64,000 bases of DNA from Hordeum vulgare subsp. vulgare (Eukaryota; Streptophyta; Magnoliopsida; Poales; Poaceae). The notes beneath the pieces were generated by a model. The model saw only the letters and a program-made list of their open reading frames with translations. It did not search any database and was not told where the DNA came from. The DNA lies in assembly GCF_904849725.1 (NCBI RefSeq), contig NC_058522.1, forward strand, positions 227,515,084-227,579,083. Reading direction: 5' to 3'. The translations under genes and the position numbers were made by a program. Positions within the stretch are counted from its first letter, which is position 1. Each line of letters begins with the position of its first letter. Below are positions 1 to 12,261 of the stretch, in pieces.

Positions 1-1047
1 TATGACCCTTCTCTAGCTATCTATGCTATCTCATCTCAAGTTCTATTCATGCTTCATCACAAAACTTGAACAAGCACTTGTCGATCCCTCTGTGTGAAGG
101 TGCACTCGGAGTTCCGCATCGTCAAAGGATGCCTTCCAAAACCTCATTAAAAAACTCGGTGTGATCAACTCCACAAACTTGGCGCCACTGATTTTTCAAA
201 GTTGATCAGGTTTTCCTACCTCGGTACCATCGAAATCGCTAACTCGGTTACACCAAATTTCCCTGTCTATTGACAGTTGAGGAACTCGGTGACACCGATT
301 TTGCCATCTCGGCGATATCGACAGTGCACCGGTATATATATCCATGGACCAAATCTTTGACTTCACTTTGTCGAAGTCGTTCCGTTCACAAAACCCTCGC
401 TGCCCCCAAGGCCCCAGGTCGTCGCCTTTGTCTCCCCGAGCGCCGCCACCTCTCGGATTCACCGTCGTCGATGCAATCATCACTGTCGTCGCCTCTATAG
501 CCGGACCGCCACCAAGTTAGGGTACGGATCCAATTTCATTTTGTGTTCCCCTATCTAACTCTTATGCATTGGGAAAGGTATTCTTCGATCCAGCATGTGC
601 AAACCCTTCCTTCCATCAGATGAATCTCATAGTGTAGAAGAAGTAGAAATTTTGGATCTGATCTATCGCAGTATGAAACTCAGTGAGACCGAGTTTGCAA
701 AATCGGTTCCACCGATTCTTGTTTTCGGGTTCCTCAGAAGCAACTCGGTGAGACCAAGCAGCTCTTTTCGGCGCCACTGAAAATGGCTACAAAGTCTGTG
801 TTAAGCGAATAAGCTTTCTCGGTGACTCCAAAAATGCCAACTTGGTGCCACCGATTTACATCCTGTAGAAGATCTTACCCTAAGTTTCATACTTCATATT
901 TTCAAAAATATCCGAATTTTGTGATGCTCATCCACTCCGTCTTTCCTATATCCACTTCAGAGGTTCTGTTGTTTGCTGCTGAGCGTGTCTGTCAATATGT
1001 CAGGTTCAGATGATAGTCAGAATGAATTCAGAGAGTAGAGTGTTGAG
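1..1047 (+). other. Leader region of the LTR element, non-coding
   Basis: No convincing coding sequence. Several degenerate copies of the CTCGGTG..CACCGA dyad that also fills this family's LTR occur at about 180-310 and 680-860. A TATATATA run lies near 334. It is either 5' untranslated internal sequence or partly LTR-derived; the 5' boundary is not visible. Confidence 0.5.
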
Positions 1048-2902
1048 ATGGAGTCAGGCACTAGTCTAGAGAAGTCTGCTTCAGACCCAAGTTCTCCCAG
1101 TTACCATGGCTTGGCCAAGGTAGCCACCAGGCAAAGGAAGAAGCTAGTTTCTAATGAAGAGGACTCATATTTTATGCCCAAGGAAACTTCAGCTCCTTCA
1201 AAGGCTCCAGGGAAAGCTGTTAGGAAAGTAACTGCCACCCTTGCTGATCTGAGAGCATCTGAATATGCCAGGAAAAGCACAACGCTTTCCAAGGATGCAT
1301 CTGCCAAGAAGGCTGGTGTGAAGAGGCCTGGGAAGAGAATTGTCCATCTTGTTGGCAGAAAAACTTCAATGTTTGAAGATGCATAAAATGATGAGGAAGA
1401 AGCTCCTGAGGAGATCCCAGTTCCTCCCAAGAAGAAGAAGCTGATGGCTGATGCAATGAAGTCTGCTCCTAAGCTTGCTGCTAAAGCAAAGAAGGCTCCA
1501 GCTTCCAGGAAGACCACCAAAGACATACCTACAACTGCCAAGAGCAAAGGCCCTGCATCTAGTGCCCATGCTGCAAAGGAGGAAGAAGATGAGAATGCAC
1601 CAATTCTCAGGAAGCTCAGGCCAACCCTGCCACTCCACAATGCTGCTCATCCAATAGCAGAAGATATGAAGAAGAGGTAGGATGCCAGGCTAAGTAAGTG
1701 GAGAGCTAATGATCCATGTGCTGTTAGAAGAAGAATTGTTGTTGATCCAAGGTTTCACACTAAGGAACAACAAGATTTTTATGAGACAGTCCTGTATGAC
1801 AAGAGTCCTGCTGTCAGTGATATGAGGTATGTCGATTGGGCATATATCAAGGAAAATGAGAATTTCTTTCCACATGTTCAAGAGAACTTCAGGCTAGTTG
1901 ACATAGAAGAATTTGTTGGCAAAGAGATGACCCCATGGAATGACGAGTTGATCATGCAATTATATGCAACTATTCATTTCTATGATGACTCTTTAGTCTG
2001 GATGACTAATGGTCACAAGTATGAAGCCACAATTGATGAATGGGATGTTACCACTGGTGCCCCCAATCTAGAAGAATCATATGTAGATGTGTATGCAGAA
2101 GCGAAGCAGAATCACAACACCATGGCCAATATGTACAAGACCATTTTGCATCGGTACTTGGCCAGTCACAAGTTTGGTTCAGTGTATTTTCTTCAAACTG
2201 GCATTCCCATGAAAAACACTATTCTGAGATACACCCTCATGCCTAAGTCAGGTGATGAGAAGATGATCAGAGGATATTCCATCAACCTACTGCACCTAGT
2301 AGACACACATACCAGATTCAAAGTGATGGACTTGATAGTACAGACTATCTGAAGAACTGCTGCAGATCAGAAGAGATCTTGTGGATATGCACCTTACATT
2401 CAGATGCTCATCAATGCCAAGCTAGGCAAGCATGCATATCTACTTGATCGTACCCATCTACCTCTTCAGCCTAAATTTGAAGATAATGAGGTTGTGATGG
2501 ATGACAATGATCCCAACTCAGCTACAACAAGAATGGCAGCAGAGGCAGCAGAGGTTGAAGCTGCTAGAAATAGGCCACCTCCAGTTCCACAGCTCAAAAC
2601 TCAAGGTGAGCAAATGACATTTCTAGTGAGCATTGTCCAAGGCATGGAGAAGAACATCCAAGAGATCATGCAAAATCAGAAGAGTCTTGAGAGAGTTGTG
2701 GAGACAAAATTCCACAACATGGATGTGAAAGTAACTGAGTTGACCACCATTGTGAGAGACCATCAACATGAAGTTGACTCTGTGGAGTCCGCACTCAGAG
2801 AATCAAGATGAAGATGAAGATGATGATGATGAGGATGAGTCTCCTCCTCCCACTACTACTAGGTTCAGCACCAAGCCTCGGCCAGCTGGTGTTCCTGCTT
2901 AG
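1048..2902 (+). pseudogene. Decayed gag-like ORF of a plant LTR element
   Basis: One reading frame runs from ATG 1048 to about 2805, broken by TAA 1384, TAG 1678 and TGA 2350. It then shifts frame near 2805 to a D/E-rich tail ending at TAG 2900. The N-terminal third is Lys/Ala/Ser rich (KKKK, AKAKKAP). The middle (about 1780-2345) has the look of the plant-transposon protein found in many grass elements (FPHVQENFRLVDIEEFVGKE, WDVTTGAP). The C-terminal part (about 2600-2800) is heptad-like, suggesting a coiled coil. No zinc knuckle or protease is seen. The stops are compatible with CAG to TAG and CGA to TGA changes. The product presumably served particle assembly, but that is inferred from position only. 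Confidence 0.65.
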
Positions 2903-3535
2903 GAGACAAGACAGACATCTTCGGCACAAGCTTCAGCACCTTCAACACCAGCTCCAGCTCAATCTCCTTCAGTATCAACTCCTTCAGCTCCAGTACATTT
3001 AGCAGAAGCCTTCGCAGATGTTGTTCTATTGACTCCATCATCAGCTGCCCAGAGAGACGAGTAGTTCTATACTTTTGAACTTTTTGGTAACTTGTTGCCA
3101 AAGGGGGAGAAATGTATAGATCATAGACATCGTGTGAGAGAGATCTTTTGACTTTATTTGCTCTCATTTCGTTTTAAAAACTTTGGTTGTTGGATAACTT
3201 TATCCTATCTATGTGATTGATCATACGCTTTGTCCTGTGTGATGCTACGATATCATCTCTTAGCTATTCTTGTGATGATCACTCACTTATCTTGTTGGTG
3301 TCATGTTTATTGCTATTATTTTTACGCACCACAAAGATGTATGTGACATGGAAGAGTAACCCATGATCCTAATCAACTGTGCATTTTCATTCAAATGAAA
3401 ATTTTAAATAATGCAAAATTTGCATTTAAATCTTGCTTTTCACATACTTCTCAAAGCGTCGATGCTAATCATTGATTATTTCTTTTGCCGAAGCTTTGAT
3501 CTATATGTTGTCATCAATTACCAAAAAGGGGAGAT
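2903..3535 (+). other. 3' untranslated internal region with polypurine tract
   Basis: AT-rich and non-coding. Two purine runs are present: AAAGGGGGAGAAA near 3099, and AAAAAGGGGAGA ending at 3534, directly before the LTR. The second is the likely plus-strand primer. Confidence 0.6.
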
Positions 3536-3964
3536 TGAAAGCACAATTGCTCCCTACGGTGGTTTTGATAATTTATCACAACATATGCATCATTGGGCTA
3601 ATGTGTTTTCCAAGAATATTTCAGAAAAGTTCAAAATATGCTATGGCTTAAGGTTTTTGTGGAGATGCCCCTTGATGCAAGAAAGGAATAATATTGGCTC
3701 AAGCTTAAAGCTAGAAGACTCTTCATTTTATATTTGTGAGAAATCACTTTTGAGTCCATAGGAAAGCCAATACTGTTAAAAGGGGGTGAGGTAGTAAAAT
3801 GAATTGATTGCTCAAATGCTCAAAGTTAGCCACCAAAACACTCAGTCATTTTTCCCACATATCCACTGTGTCAAGTTCCACATTCACAAATTTGATGTCA
3901 CCAACATTTCCACATCGTACCCACCGAGTTTGAACCTCAAACAGAATCCTAGCCATTCCCACCA

Positions 3965-4215
3965 AAACGGTGCAACCGAAACTGCATCGGTGCTACCGAA
4001 TTTAGTGTGACCAACATTTTGTTGCCAAGATACACAAAATCAAAATTTTCGAGTTTGAGTATCGGTGCCACCGAGTTTCCCATCGGTCCGTTAGTCACCT
4101 TTTCGGTGCCACTGAGTTTTATGTATCGGTCTCACCGAGATTCAAAAGTTCACACCTTTAGTGCTAGTCGGTACCACCGAGTTTCCAACTTCGGTGTCAC
4201 CGAGTTTTCTCTTTT
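3965..4215 (+). repeat. Cluster of dyad motifs TCGGTGNCACCGA in the LTR
   Basis: Six or more near-palindromes of consensus TCGGTGNCACCGA, each followed by GTTT, occur at roughly 20-60 bp spacing just upstream of the TATA box. The inverted sister LTR carries the same cluster at 39960-40290. Confidence 0.75.
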
Positions 4216-4245
4216 GTGTGTAACAGTTGGATTTTGGCTGCTGCC

Positions 4246-4254
4246 TATATATAT
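4246..4254 (+). promoter_or_regulatory. TATA box of the LTR promoter
   Basis: TATATATAT lies about 30 bp downstream of the last dyad motif and is followed by a C-rich stretch. It is conserved at 39919-39926 on the other strand in the sister LTR. Confidence 0.55.
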
Positions 4255-5039
4255 CCCTTCACCCACCTCTCATTCATGGGAGAATCACTCAGAACACACA
4301 CTTCATTTCCAGATCCATTTTCTGAGAGAGAACCACCTACTCATGTCTTGAGACCAAGATATTCCAATCCAATCATTTGAAACTTGATCTCTAGCCTCCC
4401 CAAACTACTTTCCACAAAACCAACCTCTCCTACCCATGCATATTCTATGAGAGAGTGATTTGTGTTGAGGAGACTATCTTTAGAAGCACAAGAGCAAGGA
4501 GTTCATTGATCTACCCCATCTATTACCTTTTGGACGGTGGTGCCTCCTAGATTGGTTAGGTGTCGCTCGGGAGCCTCCTACTTTGTGTTGTGGAGTTGAA
4601 CCAAGATGTTTGTAAGGGCAAGGAGATCGCCTACTTCGTGAAGATCTACCGTGAGTAAGGCTACTCCTCCATGGACGGAAGCCGTGGTAGGATAGAAAAG
4701 GCCGCTTCTTTGTGAACCCTCCGTGGGTGGAGCCCTCCACGAACTCTCGCAGTTGTTACCCTCTGTGGGTTGAAGACTCCACTAACATGGACGTACGATA
4801 GCGCCACCTATCGGAACCATGCCAAAAATCACCGTGTCAACCTCATGCGTTCGATCTCCCTACCTTACTCCTCTACTTTACACTTGCATGTTTTACTTTC
4901 CGCTGCTATACTATTATAATTGCATGTGTAGGGTGTACTTGACTTGTTATAACTGTCGTAGCTGCCTCTCAAGTAAAATTGGGAAAAGGCAAAAAAATTA
5001 TCTTGTCAAGTAGTCTCTAGGCATACTTCCGATCCTATA

Positions 5040-8000
5040 GAGAAACACCATTAGCATTGGCCCCCTCTATTATGTTAAATTAATCCTCGGGTTCATGACG
5101 CCCTATGCTTTACTAGCGATGTTCAGTATTATTATGTTGAGAAAATATAGAACCAATGTTAGGCCTTGTCAAAAGAGTTTAATCCCAAAAGGAAAATTAA
5201 GGGGGTCGCCATAACAACCCAAAGCATGTTAGGAGCGCTATGTATGGAACATAACACCGGTAGACAAGTAACTAGGACGGTAAAGATGGAACAAAACACC
5301 TAGCTAGAAGGTCAAGCCTTCCACCTTTTACCAAGTATATAGGTGCACCAAATTAAATAGAAATAATATGGTGATATCTCAAAACATCCATGTTGGCACA
5401 TGGAAGCAACTGCACTTGCAACTATAAACGCTATAAGAAGGCTGAGCAAGCGGTACCAAACAAAGGTTTGCTCGGATGTGGAAGGTTAGAGGCCTTTCAT
5501 GGCAATGTTGGGAGGCTTGACATAACAGCTGGTAGGCAACGAGACAGAGCGATAGAAACGAGACAACTAGCATAGCAATGATAGTAGTGGTATATAGGGA
5601 AATGATCATATTGCCTGAGATCCCGCTTTGAAGAAGAACGCATCCGTGAAGTAGATGAACCAACGTAATTGAATGCATCCTCACACTCTGAAGCTGTTTT
5701 AGAGCTCTATTGATAAGAAACAATACGGAAACAAACTATCAACACATGATAACACCACAACATATTCATGACATGATGCGTAATCAAATATGATGCATGT
5801 CCTTTTTTATTGTGCAAGGCACTACATAACACAACAATCAACTTCTACACATTAAGTGAAGCTCAATATGCAACGACTTGCATATTGACGAAACTCCACA
5901 TTTGAATTACCTAGTTCACTTCCGTTTAGGTACATGACAATTTTAAATGTTTTTAAACATGGCAAGAGGTGAAGCATAATTAAACTAAACTATCTAGGCA
6001 TTTTAAATGAGGTCGGAAACAACATATAGCATTTCCAAAATGACCCCATATGTTAATTTCGAAATTGGTCCAGATATGAACTAAAAACATTTTTATACTT
6101 ATTAAACAACAAAATAAAGTGTATCATGTGATTCTACACGTCATTCTAGTCGATTCACATATATGGATCATCTAAAACGGAGTTACGGTCTAAAAGATAT
6201 GACCTACACAAGGTAATATGCCATGAATGCAAAATGTATGCAAATGATAGCCACAAGCATGTTAAATCATGGGTGAAACAAGATATTACGAAACTACATT
6301 GAATTCTAAGCAAGTTTCATATATGGCACGTTCAAAATGGAGCAACGATTCAACAGATGCACCCAATACAAGATATAGCTATAATTTGTCCAAAAATAGC
6401 AACATGGCATTTTACACACACCAAAACGACCGCCTACAAGATTCTAAAATGCACAAATAAGATATGGGGCATTATTTTACAAGATGCACAACAATCATAC
6501 CCTAACGGTAAATTGAATAGAAGCATGGATCACTAGGAAAAGAGCTGACAAAATGGCAAGTTCAACACAGTTTCAGACTTGGTGAAATTATCAGTTTTAA
6601 TAGTGGAGTTTACATCATGATGGCATATTGACAGCAAGAAAAACATATGCTACAGGTCATATAATGGCATGAAACATGGTAGTAGGCATGATGCACTTCA
6701 TTTCATTCCACACTAGCAAGTTCTACATATGCACACATTCGTAGCTAGCATTCCTACAACATGGCATTCTCAAATAATTAGATTCTCGGACCTAGAGATA
6801 TTTGACCCTACCAAACAACAACATCATCTTAGCATGTTCTCATGATTAAAACTACAACTAGGCATGACATACATGGCATGGGAAACCTACTAACAACAAC
6901 TAGGCATAACATACTACAAATAACTCCATTTCACACAATCAAAAGAGGCATGGTTTGCTTAATTCGAGGTACGCAAAATGGAACTTTACAAAAATAGATT
7001 TCAGCTTTTAACGTGATAGCACCTTGAAAGCAACAAATTAGCATGTTAATGATAATCTACATGGAAACCAGAGGCACGACATCAAAGTAGACATATCCTA
7101 CAGCAATTCTCATGAAGGAACCACATGCATAAGACCTACAGACTAGATGCAATCATCCATGCCATATTGATCAGAATAATAGTTTAGACGTATTCACGAA
7201 GCACTTGCAATAGATACTTGAGCATGTAGATGCAACCTACTAGACATGCAAATGCCAAATTCATCTAGAGCACATCAAGCATAACATTTTTCATATAAAG
7301 TTTATTTAAATTGGAGCTGCGATTATTTAATTATGAGACAAACCATTTTTCACATGGCATTACGCAAATTAAATGAAAACAACAAGTTGAACATTTTTCA
7401 CATGGTTGGAAGTTGGATACTATTAATCTACACAAAATTCTACACATTTTACATATATATAGTTTTTACATGCGATGCACGGTTAATTTACTTTTAGCAT
7501 TTTTAAAACATGTATTTTTCTGTAATTACTAAATGTCGTGAAAAAATAGATAAATTCGAAGAGTGCCAAAAAAACTATAACGGGCCAAAACTGGCACGTG
7601 ACGCCTCATACTAAGTTGCGCTCTGAGCGACAAATAGCACCAAACATAACAGACTGAAACTGACTAAACAAGCCAGTAGTGGTGAGCGTATCTTAGAATA
7701 GAACGCAACTGGCGAGGGATGTGGCTCACCTAGTGGGACTTGGGCCCAGCTCAGTGGCGAGGCAGGCCGATGCGAGGGGAGGTAGTCTCGGGTTTGGGGG
7801 AACTGGGTCAACGGGGTCGCGCTGCTGGGCCGGCCTGGCTGGTGTGGCCCACGCACGCACTAGCTGGGATGTCATCCTCCTCCCAATCCCGAGAAAGAAG
7901 CACAGCCGGTGGCGGCGCTTATCGTGGCTGACGATGCGGGGTGTGAGAGGATGGGGAAGCGACGGATCTGCCACAGGGCCTCCCGGATCCATCCGTTCCC

Positions 8001-9064
8001 GGCCGGATCAAAGCAAAGGCAAGGTCGGGACGACCGACGGAGCTCCATGGCGGCTGCAGTATGGGAGGCCGAAAGAGGGATTAGAGAAAGGAGAATAGAG
8101 AGAGAGGCGACAGGGCGACCTGGTCACCGAAGGGGCACGGCGGCGGGGCACACCGGCGACACAAAGTGGGTCGGAGGAGGAGGCACGATGGCGGCGGAGC
8201 ACGCCTGCGGCGGCGTAGAGAAGTGGCATGGATAGGAGCTGGGGACACGACGCTAAGGGGAGATCGGGACACGGGCAGCTCCGGGCTCGCCGGTGCCCGG
8301 TTCAGCCTAGGGCGGGTCCGATCTGGGCTGCTACGAGCCACGGCGATGGGAGGCTGTGCGGGGACAGGTGGCAGCACCTGAGTGGCTAGGAGCAGCGGCA
8401 TGGAGGCCCGGGCGATGACAAGTGGCGGCCTGCGGCTCAGAAGGCGCGGATTTTGAGAAGGAGAGGGGAGGGCCTAGCCTTCCTTATATAGGCAGGGTTA
8501 GGGTGTGAGGGGCTTTGGGGTGTTTTCCGACCCTAAGATCATGATCCAGTGGCTCCGATCTGATGGAAGGTTTGGTGGGTTGTCTTGGTTGTGTAGACGG
8601 AGTTGGGCTGAGAAGAGAGGGAAGATGGCAGCCCGTGACGAGTTTATAAACACCGAAAATGTCTGATAATTAAACCGGCTATAACCGCTATTTATTTAAC
8701 GGTTCGGGTATCAAACGACCTACGAATGCGATGAAATTTGGCAGGCGGTCTACCTACAATAAAACAAGACCGCGCGCTAACTTTCAACCTATTTCGAGAA
8801 AATTGTATACATGCTTTTAAAAACAATATTTAAAGGATGTCACACGTGCGTGCGTGTGTGGTTGGTCTCGAAACAGTCAATGACAAAAATGGAAAGAATC
8901 GACAACTAACAATGGATGCAAGTGTTGAAAAATGACGCAACAGAGTGCAGATGCAATGCGGATGATGCACATGATGCGATGATGAATGAGACAACCAAAT
9001 AAATCACACAATGACAACGGAATAAAAGGGGAATCTTGTGGAACGTCGGTGTCGGGCTCTTACA
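5040..9064 (-). mobile_element. Truncated 4.5-kb-type (LARD-like) LTR
   Basis: Read on the minus strand this starts TGTAAGAGCCCGACACCGACG, matching the start of the long LTRs at 23330, 30953 and 55641. It runs to the segment equivalent to 52312, where the element ending at 5039 interrupts it. It contains the family's GC-rich zone (about 7700-8460) and, on the minus strand, TATATAAGG near 8480. Open frames in the GC-rich zone have no recognisable domain. It is a diverged copy; no partner LTR is in the window. Confidence 0.75.
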
Positions 9065-11240
9065 GGTTTGCTTATCCTTGCCCATCTCACGGAATGCTTC
9101 ATTGGTATGTTATGTTATAAAGTGGCATATGTTTGTGTTCTGCAACATTTAAGGTTCTAACACAACCCCATATCACTTCGGGCTCACATCCAGGCTAGTT
9201 GTGGGGGTTAGAAAGGTACCAAATGCAATTGCGAGCTAGGCTGTGAAAAATGTGTCGTCAACTATTCCCCTCATATTTATAATGCTCTTGCCCCAATCGC
9301 TGACCCAAGGGTGCGAGTTTCCAGTGATATCTCTTAGTCAAATATTTGACTCTTTGACCCCTACTTGGAAGAGCGAAAACCCCGTGCACACTGTGAGCAT
9401 CAACAAGAATCCCCCTCCCTCGGAAGAACATTTTGGGACTTTCCAGTTTGTAGCACTACACTAGGTATTTAGTATGCTTCGCGGGCAGTATCTCTGCTAA
9501 GTTCAATAGACCCCTGAATAACTTTGTACAAAGTTGAACCTTTTGCAATGAAAACAATGATTTGGTCAACCTCACGAACCTCCAAGGAGATGCCTGTATC
9601 CTAGCATCTCGTGACGATCGATCTGCATCCTTTCCTACATTCTACTTAACTACTTGAGCACTTACCCGCAGATCATAATAGGGCGAAAACAAAAAAGTTA
9701 AGACAGTGAACACCCATTTAGCCTAAATAAAAACCTACAAACTACTAGTGAGTATTAAATGAATATAACAATCATTAAAATTAGGGGTAACTACTTTCGT
9801 AACTATGTGCTATATTTAAATTGTGCATAAAAAATACATGGAGGATACCAACTCATATGATGTTCTTGTGCAATTATAAAGCTGAGGATGTCAACTCTTG
9901 TAATGTTCTTGTGCAAATGTAGAAATGGTTTCAAAATGGCAACTACAAGTTGGTTCTTGTGCAACTATAAAGTTGAAGATGCCAACTTGTGTCGCATTCT
10001 TGTGATGTAAAAAGAGTTGGACATCATAACTACAAATTGGTTCTTGTGCAACTACAAAAGTTGATAGTGCCAACACCTAGGTAGTTCATCTATAAAACTA
10101 TGTAAAAACAAATATTCTTAGGTCTATGCATGTAGATAAAAAAAAGAACAAAAATGCCTAGTGCATTTTTAGGTTACATCAGCAGATGAGGCATCCGTGA
10201 CACCTATCGCGTGCACGGGGTAGCATAAAAAGGGGTTAAGGATACCAATCATATGATGTTCTTGAGCAACTAAAAAGCTTAGGATGCCAAATCATGTGAT
10301 GTTCTTGCGCAACTATAAAAAGGGGTTGAGGATGGCAACTACAAACTGGTTTTCGTGCAACTATAAAGTCGAGGATGCCAATTCATGTCTTATTCTTATG
10401 CAACTATAAAAAAGGTTGAGCATGACAACTACAAAAGTTGATGGTGCCAACACCTAGTTAGTGTTAGTTCATGTGCAAACAGTGTGAAAGCACGTATCCT
10501 AGCTATATGCATGTAGATAAAAAGATTTAAAAAATGCATAGTGCCTTTTATGTTACCTTAGTAGCCGCTGCAAAAGATGAGGCAACTTCTCTTGCACCTG
10601 CCGCGTGCGTGGGCAGCTTCCGTCTGCTTCACTTTACAAGGAAAAATAATAATCACCACCGTGAAGGTGCATGCAAAAAATAGAATGAGTAGTTGGCCCA
10701 GAAAAGGGGAAAAGGGGTTGTTTATCTCTTATGCATGACACCTACCTCGTATTCATGTGACTCCCCATTGTAATGAGTGAGGCATGACTGGCACTCAGTA
10801 GCCTGTTTCAAGTTTCGGCAAGAAGAACTATTTGCAGAACCTTTCATTAAACAAAGAAACACAAAAACATGAAGAAAAAAAGCTACATAAAATATGCAAA
10901 ACAAAAATGCTAAGAGAAATAACGGAGGAAATAAAAAGTGAAAATACCTCTCTTGTATAATAGCCATTGTTAGCCTGCAAAAAAGGCAAACAAACTATTA
11001 GTAAGAAGCAAACAGGCAAAACAAATGGATATCACAAAAATATAATACAAACCTACTTCCTTGAGATAAAGAAAAAATAAATACTAATTTTACAAACACA
11101 CACAAACATAATGTGTGCAACTAGATGTGTCCTTGTGTGCAATTATATAAGCTTTCTTGTGCAACTGCAAAACATTGACTAACCATCTAAGGATATGTAT
11201 TTGTTTTAATATGCAAACTCCTCCACTAAGTGCGACCTTT
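9065..11240. other. Non-coding flank of the Tat insertion
   Basis: This is unique-looking sequence apart from the short-period repeat at 9840-10590 and a few related motifs near 11110-11180. Together with 38180-39115 it was one stretch before the Tat element inserted. No coding sequence supported by codon pattern or domain was found. Confidence 0.5.
9840..10590 (+). repeat. Diverged 41-50 bp tandem units inside a duplicated ~390 bp block
   Basis: Units beginning GTTCTTGTGCAACTATAAA and continuing with GAGGATGCCAACT recur at about 9862, 9906, 9954, 9998 and 10039, and again at about 10258, 10301, 10351 and 10393. The two blocks share the same ending (GCCAACACCTAG) and the same following spacer (TATGCATGTAGATAAA at 10125 and 10506). 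This gives a two-level repeat. Confidence 0.7.
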
Positions 11241-11245
11241 GACAC

Positions 11246-11822
11246 TGATGAGGATATGTACCTAGGGTAGGGTCACAGGCCTGACCTGAATGTCCTACCC
11301 AAGGGTACCTCATTATTAGGCCAAGGGTCACACAGAAGATTCCGACTGGAAGGACATGGCGCCAAAAAAGTCACTCGGTACGCAAACACTCGGACTACAC
11401 TCCCATCCACTCGACGATCTGTATCCACTCAGAAGGATTCTAGTCGACATCGAAGACCAGAAGTCACCTATGAAGGCCAACGGACATACGTTCAACCAAT
11501 GGTCTTTAGTACCATTTATTACTAGCATATGTTATCAGTAACGTATATCTTTAACTCATATTGATCAAGCCCTTAGATGTTGAGGTCTTGATGAGGGGTG
11601 GTGCACTCTATATAAACCATCCCTCCCCTTTGGCACAAGGGTTTGCACCCCCGGTATTACACAATCCACACTCCAAGACATCCCGAGCACTGAGACGTAG
11701 GGCTATTACCTCTAAGAGAGGGGCATGAACTCATACATCTTGTGTACAAGCTTGTCCTACCTAGGACTCTACCCTCTCTATTCGTACCCTACACCTCTAC
11801 TATCAGGTTCATTCCCACGATA
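11246..11822 (+). repeat. Tat 5' LTR, 577 bp
   Basis: It starts TGATGAGGATATG and ends CCACGATA (the 3' LTR ends CCACGACA, so the terminal CA has mutated to TA). It is preceded by GACAC. Confidence 0.9.
11609..11616 (+). promoter_or_regulatory. TATA box of the Tat LTR
   Basis: TATATAAA lies in the LTR, about 210 bp before its end. The 3' LTR has TATATAAG at the same place (near 37961). Confidence 0.6.
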
Positions 11823-11824
11823 GT

Positions 11825-11841
11825 TGGCGCCCCCCATGGGG
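11825..11841 (+). promoter_or_regulatory. Primer binding site of the Tat element
   Basis: TGGCGCCCCCCATGGGG lies two bases after the 5' LTR. It has the TGGCGCC form usual in this lineage rather than the initiator-Met form. The exact tRNA was not assigned. Confidence 0.6.
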
Positions 11842-12261
11842 CTGGTGTATAAGCGACTTCCGGCAAGTTTGCATTTTTCACTCTTCCTCATGTCCTCCGA
11901 CGGCGATTCGTTCATGGGTGGTGAGATCCGTTTCGGCGCCCTCATCTTTGTTGCCGATGGCTCGACATGGCTCCAGGAAGCACCACTCGACATCGAGGCG
12001 CTCCCAATCCGTGGAGCAACGCACTTCCGTGCAAACTCCATCGGCGTACTCCTTCTGCATTCGTCGACTTCGCTGTCGGTTCTTCACTCCGCTGTTCGTC
12101 ATCGCAAGCGATCCAGTCGCTCTCGACTACAGCCATGGGTGAAGCACACAGTAGCTCGCCAGGCGTCATCTCTTTCGATCCCTCAGATCGCAGCCATCGA
12201 GCCTGTTGTGACCCTTCGGGACCCGATCCACTCGGCGTTAGATTAGTCTAACGTTCCCTCC
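11842..12261 (+). other. Tat leader between primer site and gag
   Basis: Moderately GC-rich 5' untranslated sequence. Short open frames on both strands share no recognisable motif and are treated as chance. Confidence 0.5.

Larger units (their letters stand above)
1..5039 (+). mobile_element. LTR retrotransposon, 3' portion, no pol recognised
   Basis: The window opens inside an LTR element whose 5' LTR lies upstream. It holds a leader with degenerate dyad motifs, one long decayed gag-like frame, a purine-rich end AAAAAGGGGAGA and a 3' LTR at 3536-5039. No RT or INT motif is visible, so it looks non-autonomous. The downstream sequence at 5040 matches the interior of a 4.5-kb-type LTR (compare 52312 onward), so this element probably inserted into that LTR. 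The expected 5-bp duplication next to 5039 would be GAGAA, but the left copy is outside the window. Confidence 0.8.
3536..5039 (+). repeat. 3' LTR, 1504 bp
   Basis: It starts TGAAAGCACAATTGCTCCC directly after a polypurine tract and ends CGATCCTATA. The same LTR occurs inverted and solo at 39121-40636. The copies align across their length, except that this one lacks about 16 bp just before its end (after TCAAGTAGTCT). Confidence 0.85.

Noticed and set aside
9243..9464. 73-codon ORF in the Tat left flank
   Set aside because: No homology recognised, no splice or promoter context, length within chance.
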